This document shows, one piece after another, positions 46,876-51,944 of a stretch of 51,944 nucleotides of DNA; the stretch's first letter is position 1; each line of letters opens with the position of its first letter. The translations under genes and the position numbers were made by a program. The notes beneath the pieces were generated by a model that worked only from the letters and a program-made list of their open reading frames with translations, ran no database searches and was not told where the DNA came from. The DNA is from a bacterium (GTDB lineage: Bacteria > Sysuimicrobiota > Sysuimicrobiia > Sysuimicrobiales > Humicultoraceae), in the NCBI GenBank assembly GCA_031082185.1, contig JAVHLI010000016.1:1-51944 (forward strand). Reading direction: 5' to 3'.

Positions 46876-48639
46876 ATGAGTCGCGGGTGGATTTCGGGTG
46901 AGATCAAAGAGGAGATCAGGCGGCGGACCGACATCGTCGCCATGGTCTCGACCCATGCCTCGCTGAAGAAATCCGGCCGCTACTACAAAGGGCTCTGCCC
47001 GTTCCACCAGGAGAAGACACCGTCGTTCCACGTAGACCCGGAGCGGGGGCTGTTTCACTGCTTCGGCTGCGGCGCGGGCGGCGACGTCTTCGACTTCGCG
47101 ATGCGCTCCGCCAACCTCACCTTCATGGAGGCCGCGGCGGAGCTGGGCCGGCGAGCCGGCGTTGAGATCGAGACCTCGCCTGATGCCGCGCAGCGGGCGT
47201 CGGAGAGGGAGCAGGTCCTGCGCGCGCTGGACGCCGCCCGCGACTACTTCCGGGCATCGCTCGCCTCAGTTGGGCGCAAGGCCCGGGCGTACCTGGAGCG
47301 GCGTGGGGTGAGCGAGGAGATCGCCGGCCGGTTTCACCTCGGCTACGCTGCGCCGGGATGGGATGGCATGCTGACCGCGCTCCAGGCGCGGGGTTATCCG
47401 GCGGCGGTGCTGGAGCAGGCAGGTCTTGCCGCGCCGCGGACCAGCGGGGGCTACTACGACGTGTTTCGCGACCGCCTCATGTTCCCGATCCTGGACCTGC
47501 AGGACCGGGTGGTGGCCTTCGGCGGCCGCGCGCTTGACGAGGCCGAACCCAAGTACCTGAACTCTAAGGAGACCCTCGCGTTCTCGAAGGGCAGGTTGCT
47601 GTATGCGCTCGGCCCGGCCCGTGAAGCGATTCGGGAGCGAGGGGAGGTTCTGGTGGTAGAGGGCTACATGGATGTCCTGGCCTGCCACCAGTTCGGGTTT
47701 CGCAATGCGGTGGCATCCCTGGGGACCGCGCTTACAGCCGATCAGGTGGGTCTGCTCAGGCGGTTCGCCCCGCGCGCGGTGCTCATGTACGATCCGGACC
47801 AGGCCGGAGCAGCGGCGGCCGAGCGCGGCCTGGCGCTGTGTGAAGAAGCGGAGGTATCGGTTCGGGTGGCAGTCCTGCCGCCCGGCGAGGATCCCGACGC
47901 CTACCTGCGGCGCCACGGTGCCGAGGCGTTCGGCCAACTGCTGGCCGGTGCGCTCCCCATGTTCGAATACCGGCTCGAGGCCGCCGCCCTCCGCCACGGC
48001 CCCGATCTGAGGGAAGGGAAACTCGCGCTTGTTGACGAAATGTTAGATGTTATTCAGACGGTTGCGAATCCGGTTCGTGCGGCAGAGTATTTGCGCGCGT
48101 TGGCCGGACGGTTCGCGCTGCCCGAGGAGGCCTTGCGCCAGCGGTTGCGTTCGCGGAAGCGGTCGGGGCGCTCCCCTGCACAGCAGCAGGGCGCGATGAC
48201 GCTCAGCGGCGACCGGGCCCGGGAGGAAGCGGAGCGGTTGCTGCTGCACCTGATGGTGGCGGAGCCGACCCGCAGGACGGAGGTTGCCCGGGTGCTGGAC
48301 GCCGACGCTTTCTTCGTCCCGGTGCACCGGGCTCTCGCGGCAGTTCTCCTGGTGTCGCCGGATGCCGACGCCGCGGAGCTGCGCGAGGGGCTGGATGAGG
48401 CGGCTTCGGCTTTACTGGTGCGGCTGGCGTTTGAACCACCGCCGGTGACCGAGCGTGACAAGGACCGGGCCGCCGCCGAGGCAGTGCGCTACTTGGTGCA
48501 CACCAGCCCGGCGGCAGTTGAGCGGGAGCGGCTGTGGGTGGCGCTGCAGGCGGCCCAGGCATGCGGGGATGAGACAGAGCTTCGCCGGCTCCAGGCTGCC
48601 TACGCGGAGCTGATCACGGCGGGCCGGCGACGGAACTAG
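46876..48639 (+). CDS. dnaG: DNA primase DnaG
   Basis: DnaG makes RNA primers for replication with the DnaB helicase. In the 587-residue protein the CHC2 zinc ribbon is Cys41, His44, Cys62 and Cys65. The RNA polymerase domain follows, with the TOPRIM motif '[15 protein letters not shown]' and 'MYDPDQAG'. A C-terminal helicase-binding domain lies from about residue 440. ATG 46876 gives the usual N-terminus '[20 protein letters not shown]'; the SD is weak. It is 19 nt after the EF-G-like gene and 31 nt before rpoD, forming the conserved dnaG-rpoD macromolecular synthesis unit. Confidence 0.95.
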   Translation: MSRGWISGEIKEEIRRRTDIVAMVSTHASLKKSGRYYKGLCPFHQEKTPSFHVDPERGLFHCFGCGAGGDVFDFAMRSANLTFMEAAAELGRRAGVEIETSPDAAQRASEREQVLRALDAARDYFRASLASVGRKARAYLERRGVSEEIAGRFHLGYAAPGWDGMLTALQARGYPAAVLEQAGLAAPRTSGGYYDVFRDRLMFPILDLQDRVVAFGGRALDEAEPKYLNSKETLAFSKGRLLYALGPAREAIRERGEVLVVEGYMDVLACHQFGFRNAVASLGTALTADQVGLLRRFAPRAVLMYDPDQAGAAAAERGLALCEEAEVSVRVAVLPPGEDPDAYLRRHGAEAFGQLLAGALPMFEYRLEAAALRHGPDLREGKLALVDEMLDVIQTVANPVRAAEYLRALAGRFALPEEALRQRLRSRKRSGRSPAQQQGAMTLSGDRAREEAERLLLHLMVAEPTRRTEVARVLDADAFFVPVHRALAAVLLVSPDADAAELREGLDEAASALLVRLAFEPPPVTERDKDRAAAEAVRYLVHTSPAAVERERLWVALQAAQACGDETELRRLQAAYAELITAGRRRN

Positions 48640-48670
48640 ACGTCGTACTGGAAACGGGTCAGGTTTGGGG

Positions 48671-49780
48671 ATGGCGAAGAAGAAGCCGCAGGTTCAGGTG
48701 AGCACCGAGGAGCTTACGCCCGAGTTGCGGGCGCTCGTTGAGCTCGGGCGTAAGCGTGGTTTCCTGACCCACGACGACGTCCTTGAGCAGTTTCCCGAGA
48801 TAGAGCAGAACGTGGACCAGGTGGACCGGCTCTACGCGATTCTGGCCGAGCAGGGGATCGAGATCGTCGAGGACGCCAAGGAGGTCGAGGCCAGGCCGAA
48901 GCGCGAGGTCGAGGAGGAGGCCGAGGCTTCCATCAAGCCCCCGGAAGGGATCTCGATTGACGATCCCGTCCGGATGTACCTCAAGGAGATCGGCAAGGTG
49001 TCGCTGCTCACCCAGCCGCAAGAGGTTTCGCTGGCGCAGCGGATGGAGAAAGGCGATGAGGAGGCCAAGCGGCGCCTGATCGAGGCCAACCTCCGGCTCG
49101 TCGTCTCGATCGCCAAGAAGTACGTGGGCCGGGGGATGCTGTTCCTGGACCTCATCCAGGAGGGCAACCTGGGGCTGATCCGCGCGGTCGAGAAGTTCGA
49201 CTGGCGCAAGGGGTACAAGTTCAGCACATATGCCACCTGGTGGATCAGGCAGGCGATCACGCGCGCGCTGGCCGACCAGGCGCGGACGATCCGCATCCCG
49301 GTACACATGGTTGAGACGATCAACAAGCTGGTGCGCATCTCACGGCAGCTGCTGCAGGAGCTGGGGCGCGAGCCCACCCCCGAAGAGATTTCCGCGGCGA
49401 TGGGCCTGCCGGTGGAGCGGGTGCGCGAGATCAACAAGATCGCCCAGGAGCCGATCTCGCTGGAGACGCCCATCGGCGAGGAGGAGGACAGTCACCTCGG
49501 CGACTTCATCGAGGACCACAACGCCCTGGCGCCTGCCGAGGCCGCCTCTTTCACGATGCTCAAGAAGCAACTTGAGGACGTGCTTGAATCCCTGACCCCG
49601 CGTGAGCGCAAGGTGCTGAGACTGCGGTTTGGCCTGGACGACGGCCGGCCGCGTACGCTGGAAGAGGTGGGGCGGGAGTTCGGGGTCACCCGTGAGCGCA
49701 TCCGGCAGATCGAGGCCAAGGCGCTACGCAAGCTGCGACACCCCAGCCGCAGCAAGCGGTTGAAGGATTTCATCGAGTAA
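48671..49780 (+). CDS. rpoD: Primary RNA polymerase sigma factor RpoD/SigA
   Basis: This 369-residue housekeeping sigma factor has region 1.1 (about 10-70), a short acidic linker and region 1.2 '[29 protein letters not shown]'. Region 2 includes the 2.3/2.4 melting helix '[29 protein letters not shown]'. Region 3 and region 4 '[33 protein letters not shown]' follow. The length is like Bacillus SigA, lacking the long non-conserved insert of proteobacterial RpoD. ATG 48671 is preferred over TTG 48665. It recognises the TTGACx/TATAAT-type promoters seen in this window. Confidence 0.96.
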   Translation: MAKKKPQVQVSTEELTPELRALVELGRKRGFLTHDDVLEQFPEIEQNVDQVDRLYAILAEQGIEIVEDAKEVEARPKREVEEEAEASIKPPEGISIDDPVRMYLKEIGKVSLLTQPQEVSLAQRMEKGDEEAKRRLIEANLRLVVSIAKKYVGRGMLFLDLIQEGNLGLIRAVEKFDWRKGYKFSTYATWWIRQAITRALADQARTIRIPVHMVETINKLVRISRQLLQELGREPTPEEISAAMGLPVERVREINKIAQEPISLETPIGEEEDSHLGDFIEDHNALAPAEAASFTMLKKQLEDVLESLTPRERKVLRLRFGLDDGRPRTLEEVGREFGVTRERIRQIEAKALRKLRHPSRSKRLKDFIE

Positions 49781-49816
49781 TCAGGGTGTCTCGACGGTCA
49801 CGGCAGCAGCAGGCAC

Positions 49817-49845
49817 TTGTTGAGAGGCGCCGCCCGTATTACAAT
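49817..49845 (+). promoter_or_regulatory. Promoter of the RHH/PIN pair
   Basis: TTGTTG (49817-49822) and TACAAT (49840-49845) are 17 nt apart. The start would be 49852-49853, at the A of the antitoxin ATG, implying a leaderless mRNA. No SD precedes the ATG, which agrees. Confidence 0.5.
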
Positions 49846-49852
49846 GTAAGAC

Positions 49853-50074
49853 ATGAAGACATCCGCCCTGACAGTTCGACTGGATCCGGATCTGGAGCGC
49901 CAACTGGCCCGCATCGCCCGGCGGACCGGCCGGAGCCGGAGCGAGGTGGTGCGTGAGGCGCTTCGCCGCCAGCTCGCCCTGGCTCAGTTCGAAGATCTCC
50001 GACGCCGCATCATGCCCTTGGCTGAGGCACGGGGGTATTTGACGGACGAGGACGTCTTCCGCGACGTCTCGTGA
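49853..50074 (+). CDS. Ribbon-helix-helix (CopG-type) antitoxin
   Basis: This 73-residue protein has an N-terminal RHH DNA-binding fold, 'ALTVRLDPDLERQLARIARRTGRSRSEVVREALRRQL', followed by a short tail (about 45-73) that would bind the partner toxin. It would repress its own promoter. The stop overlaps the start of the PIN gene by four bases (GTGA), the normal coupling of toxin-antitoxin operons. There is no SD; see the leaderless promoter immediately upstream. Confidence 0.82.
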   Translation: MKTSALTVRLDPDLERQLARIARRTGRSRSEVVREALRRQLALAQFEDLRRRIMPLAEARGYLTDEDVFRDVS

Positions 50075-50427
50075 AGGTCGCCCTTGACACCAACGTTCTG
50101 GTCAGTGCGGTCGCGACTCGGGGACTCTGCGCCGATATCCTCCAAGCTATTCTTGCCGAACACCAACTGGTCGTAGGCGAGACCGTCCTCGCTGAACTCC
50201 GCCGCGTCCTGCGCCAGAAGCTCCGGGTACCCCCCGACACCGTCGATGAAATGGATGCCTTCCTGCGTCGTCAAGCCGTCATGGTGGAAGCGGTCGCTGG
50301 CGGAGCCAACGTGCTCGTGACCGGCGATCAGGACTTGCTTGAGGCCGCCAACAAGGCTCCGCTGCCGATTCTGACACCGCGGGGATTCTGGGAACGGCTC
50401 CGGACCAACCCTCACGCCGATGAGTAG
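50071..50427 (+). CDS. PIN-domain toxin with apparent internal deletion
   Basis: This 118-residue protein of the PIN family (TIGR00305-like) has the first catalytic Asp6 (VALDTNVLVSA), the conserved Glu42 (VLAELRRVL) and a C-terminal 'VLVTGDQDLLEA ... ILTPRGFW'. The stretch that normally separates 'VMVEA' from 'GANVLVTGD', containing the R-D-P-D-D-x-x-F-L-A acidic cluster, is absent. About 20 residues have been lost in frame at residue 75. Two of the four metal-binding acids are therefore missing and nuclease activity is doubtful. It ends 5 nt before the first attC-like site. Confidence 0.78.
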   Translation: MKVALDTNVLVSAVATRGLCADILQAILAEHQLVVGETVLAELRRVLRQKLRVPPDTVDEMDAFLRRQAVMVEAVAGGANVLVTGDQDLLEAANKAPLPILTPRGFWERLRTNPHADE

Positions 50428-50431
50428 CGCC

Positions 50432-50491
50432 AGCTAACGGTGGGCATCAGCCGCGCGCCCCAGCGCGTCGGGCTGCATGCTTGGGTTAGGC
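50432..50491 (-). repeat. attC-like recombination site A (distal)
   Basis: Read on the minus strand, R'' GCCTAAC (perfect RYYYAAC) and R' GTTAGCT bound 60 bp. Between them, L'' GCATGCAGCC pairs with L' GGCTGATGC leaving one unpaired base, like the extrahelical bases of real attC sites. A short inner stem of the CGCGC/GCGCG type closes it. The hicB stop TAA lies inside R'', as often happens with cassette genes. Confidence 0.7.
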
Positions 50492-50701
50492 GGCGCCCAC
50501 CTCAACGAGCTCTCCCTCAGAGCTCGGCACTGGTATCGGCAGTCCCTCCTGCTTTAGCCCCTCGATGTGAAACTCGATCGCTTCGCGGATGAGCCGAAGC
50601 GCTTCATCACGGGTCTTCCCAACCGCAATGCAGCCCGGGAGATCTGGCACATGCGCCCCCCAGCTCGTCTCGCCTCGCTCGACTACTACCATGTACCGCA
50701 T
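50486..50701 (-). CDS. hicB: HicB-family antitoxin
   Basis: This 71-residue protein has the partial RNase H fold of HicB: 'YMVVVERGETSWGAHVPDLPGCIAVGKTRDEALRLIREAIEFHIEGLKQEGLPIPVPS'. There is no C-terminal RHH or HTH domain, so it is the minimal HicB type. ATG 50701 is well spaced from a GAGGTGAGGTG SD; GTG 50716 overlapping the hicA stop is also possible. Its stop codon lies in the attC-like site A. It neutralises the upstream HicA. Confidence 0.88.
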   Translation of the reverse strand: MRYMVVVERGETSWGAHVPDLPGCIAVGKTRDEALRLIREAIEFHIEGLKQEGLPIPVPSSEGELVEVGAA

Positions 50702-50712
50702 CGTCGCGCACC

Positions 50713-50901
50713 TCACCTCTTCAGGGCTGCTTGCTTGAGTATTGAGTTCAGAGTACCCGGCGGCACATCCAGGTTCAACTTGCCAGCCAAGGTCACTGCC
50801 CCTGGCTTGTTCGGATGCTTGTACTGTCGATGGCTCCCCCGGGTCCGAACCAGGCGCCGCCCGTCCTTCTCCAGGAGTCGAATCAAGTCCCCGACCTTCA
50901 A
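50713..50901 (-). CDS. hicA: HicA-family toxin
   Basis: This 62-residue toxin with the dsRBD-like fold has 'KVGDLIRLLEKDGRRLVRTRGSHRQYKHP', with the catalytic His in G-S-H, and 'VTLAGKLNLDVPPGTLNSILKQAAL'. HicA cleaves mRNA and is inhibited by HicB. TTG 50901 follows SD GGAGGA. The gene starts 27 nt inside its cassette. Toxin-antitoxin cassettes are common in large integron arrays, where they stabilise the array. Confidence 0.88.
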   Translation of the reverse strand: MKVGDLIRLLEKDGRRLVRTRGSHRQYKHPNKPGAVTLAGKLNLDVPPGTLNSILKQAALKR

Positions 50902-50927
50902 GTGTCCTCCAGCCTACCCCTGATGCC

Positions 50928-51014
50928 GTCGAACGGTTAGCGCGTCAGCGGCGGCCGGACGCGCCCCGCTTCCCAGTCTACGCCTGCGCCGTCCGCTGGA
51001 CGCGCTGGTTAGCC
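50928..51014 (-). repeat. attC-like recombination site B
   Basis: On the minus strand, R'' GGCTAAC (51014-51008) and R' GTTCGAC (50934-50928) bound 87 bp. AGCGCGTCCAGCGG pairs with CCGCTGACGCGCT leaving one extrahelical C, and an inner GTCCG-type stem follows. R' departs from GTTRRRY at one base. The site lies 15 nt after the SnoaL-like stop and 27 nt before hicA. Confidence 0.6.
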
Positions 51015-51028
51015 GGAGCCTGACTCGC

Positions 51029-51433
51029 CTACCGGTGCGACTCACCCAGCTGCTCACGGAGCACGGCGGTATCGACGATCTCCCACAGCTCGGCAATCTT
51101 GCCGTCTCTGATATGCGCGAATACAGCCTGATCTATCTTGAAGGCTCGTCCCTCCGAGGAGAGCCCCCCGTAGGACCCGTACATCGTGCCTGTGACGACT
51201 GCACGAGCGGCTTCAGCAGTAGGGCTGGAAAACACATCGATGAACTCGTGATGAATGTCCGGCATCACCGACTTGGCCTTGCGCCAGGATTCGCGCTCAC
51301 GCTCAAGTCCCACTGTTGAAAGCCCCGCGGGAGCATGGACGATCACGTCGTCGTGGAGGTACTGATCGAACGCTTCGAGGTCGCCAGCGTTACCTGCGGC
51401 GAATAATGCGGTGATCAGGGACGGATTGGACAC
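51029..51433 (-). CDS. SnoaL-like / NTF2-fold protein
   Basis: This 134-residue single-domain protein of the NTF2-like superfamily has 'ALFAAGNAGDLEAFDQYLHDDVIVHAPAG', a mid-region 'DIHHEFIDVFSSPTAEAARAVVTGTMYGSYGG' and an ending 'FAHIRDGKIAELWEIVDTAVLREQLG'. This is typical of SnoaL-like ester cyclase or ketosteroid-isomerase-like proteins. Substrate unknown. GTG 51433 has SD GGTGAGGAGG. It occupies the middle cassette, between attC-like sites C and B. GC content is lower than that of the core genes, consistent with acquisition. Confidence 0.8.
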   Translation of the reverse strand: MSNPSLITALFAAGNAGDLEAFDQYLHDDVIVHAPAGLSTVGLERERESWRKAKSVMPDIHHEFIDVFSSPTAEAARAVVTGTMYGSYGGLSSEGRAFKIDQAVFAHIRDGKIAELWEIVDTAVLREQLGESHR

Positions 51434-51494
51434 GCGGCCTCCTCACCTCGCACTCTTGGGACGACCAGTAGGTACCCCTTCCAACATGGCTTCC

Positions 51495-51555
51495 GGCTAA
51501 CGGCTTGGCTCAGCAGCGGGAGCGGAGCGACCGTCCGCTGGAGCCATTGTTGGGC
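51495..51555 (-). repeat. attC-like recombination site C
   Basis: On the minus strand, R'' GCCCAAC (51555-51549, perfect RYYYAAC) and R' GTTAGCC (51501-51495) bound 61 bp. L'' GGCTCCAGCGG pairs with L' CCGCTGCTGAGCC with two unpaired bases. The GTTAGC core of R' is shared with site A. It lies 42 nt after the nitroreductase stop. Confidence 0.7.
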
Positions 51556-51596
51556 GGTGTTCTACAACGCAAATCTGTTCTCCAGAATGCTCTTCT

Positions 51597-51944
51597 TCAC
51601 CAATGTTCGTAACGCACTAATTCAACCAGAGGCTTACGAATCTTGGGACCAGGTTGGTCGGCAGGATAACCGAGCGGTGTAAAGATTACTGGCTCGACTT
51701 CTTCGGGCAGCTGTAGAACGCTGCGCGCAGCCTCAACATTGAAAGCCGCAATCCAACAGGTTCCCAATCCCAAGTTTGCAGCAGCCAAGATGAGGTGATC
51801 AGCTACGATCGCTGCGTCGATCAAGCGCGCATTGAAGCGGTCGCTTTCCCGAACCCATGCCTGCGAAGAGATCGCGCAGACAGCAATCACTAAGGAGCCG
51901 TAACTGAATAAGTGAGCTAAGTATGCTTCTGCCGGTTCGGACGA
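51597..51944 (-). CDS. Nitroreductase-family protein, 5' end outside the window
   Basis: The C-terminal 115 residues of an FMN-dependent nitroreductase-like protein are present; the frame stays open to the right edge. Visible features are 'ARLIDAAIVADHLILAAANLGLGTCWIAAFNVEAARSVLQLPEEVEPVIFTPLGYPADQP' and the end 'RKPLVELVRYEHW', the standard family C-terminus. The N-terminal FMN-binding Arg region is beyond 51944. Base composition is clearly less GC-rich than the core genome (for example AAC, ATT and TTA codons), consistent with a captured cassette. It is the most attI-proximal gene seen here. Confidence 0.85.
   Translation of the reverse strand, partial: SSEPAEAYLAHLFSYGSLVIAVCAISSQAWVRESDRFNARLIDAAIVADHLILAAANLGLGTCWIAAFNVEAARSVLQLPEEVEPVIFTPLGYPADQPGPKIRKPLVELVRYEHW

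Noticed and set aside
49853-50427. The RHH/PIN pair as a further integron cassette
   Set aside because: It is on the opposite strand to the other cassettes, has its own promoter, and no attC-like site is visible on its left side; it more likely marks the array boundary.

Overview
The window comes from a high-GC bacterium whose gene order strongly resembles Bacillota (Firmicutes). The run tilS-ftsH ... birA ... greA-clpC-radA-(PIN/TRAM membrane protein)-ispDF-cysS-rlmB-vanW-sigH follows the Bacillus/Moorella-type order tilS-(hpt)-ftsH ... clpC-radA-disA-yacL-ispD-ispF-cysS-rlmB-sigH. A sporulation-type SigH is present. Near-consensus sigma-A promoters with strong Shine-Dalgarno (SD) sites recur. 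I infer a deep-branching or uncultured Terrabacteria lineage close to Bacillota (a CSP1-3/Sysuimicrobiota-like or high-GC thermophilic clostridial relative). The sequence alone does not fix the taxon.

Layout. 1-1640: a candidate operator/promoter reading out of the left edge, then an Ig-like lipoprotein (minus). 1749-8201: elongator tRNA-Met, tilS, ftsH with a hairpin leader, an isochorismatase-like hydrolase, a 5'-nucleotidase, an ECF-S-like membrane protein and a small membrane-anchored protein. 8215-14644: histidine degradation (hutH, hutU, ftcD, hutI), converting histidine to glutamate with the formimino group passed to tetrahydrofolate. An ASCH protein and a reverse-strand RNA 2'-phosphotransferase (kptA) interrupt it. 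14641-18724: a tightly overlapped chain of two deoxynucleoside kinases, BirA, a 'quinate dehydrogenase-like' protein and an acyl-ACP-reductase-like protein. 18832-23345: greA, clpC, radA.

23350-26650 is an accessory and decay island lying where disA would be expected. It holds a DUF1573-like gene, an HNH endonuclease, an intact hybrid toxin-antitoxin pair (Phd-like antitoxin plus HicA-like toxin), scraps of related antitoxins and a murJ relic. 26782-33838 returns to the housekeeping order: PIN/TRAM protein, IspDF fusion, a small unknown, a CysRS that has lost the KMSKS motif, RlmB, VanW and SigH. 33848-35225: moaA and tRNA-Thr (minus), tRNA-Tyr and tRNA-Gly (plus). 35348-41372: a polysaccharide cluster (UDP-glucose dehydrogenase, UDP-xylose synthase-like, a GT2 synthase and two clan-A type glycoside hydrolases). 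41676-49780: HU, class I LysRS, a 2-hydroxyacid dehydrogenase, an EF-G-like GTPase, DnaG and RpoD.

The right end (49853-51944) is accessory. An RHH/PIN toxin-antitoxin pair carries an apparent deletion in the PIN catalytic core. It is followed by what looks like the distal end of an integron cassette array. Three attC-like sites (50432-50491, 50928-51014, 51495-51555) each sit just downstream of a minus-strand gene or gene pair (hicAB, a SnoaL-like gene, a nitroreductase cut by the window edge). This is the most unusual structure in the window. If it is real, an integrase gene is expected to the right of the window, or the array is an integrase-less cluster.
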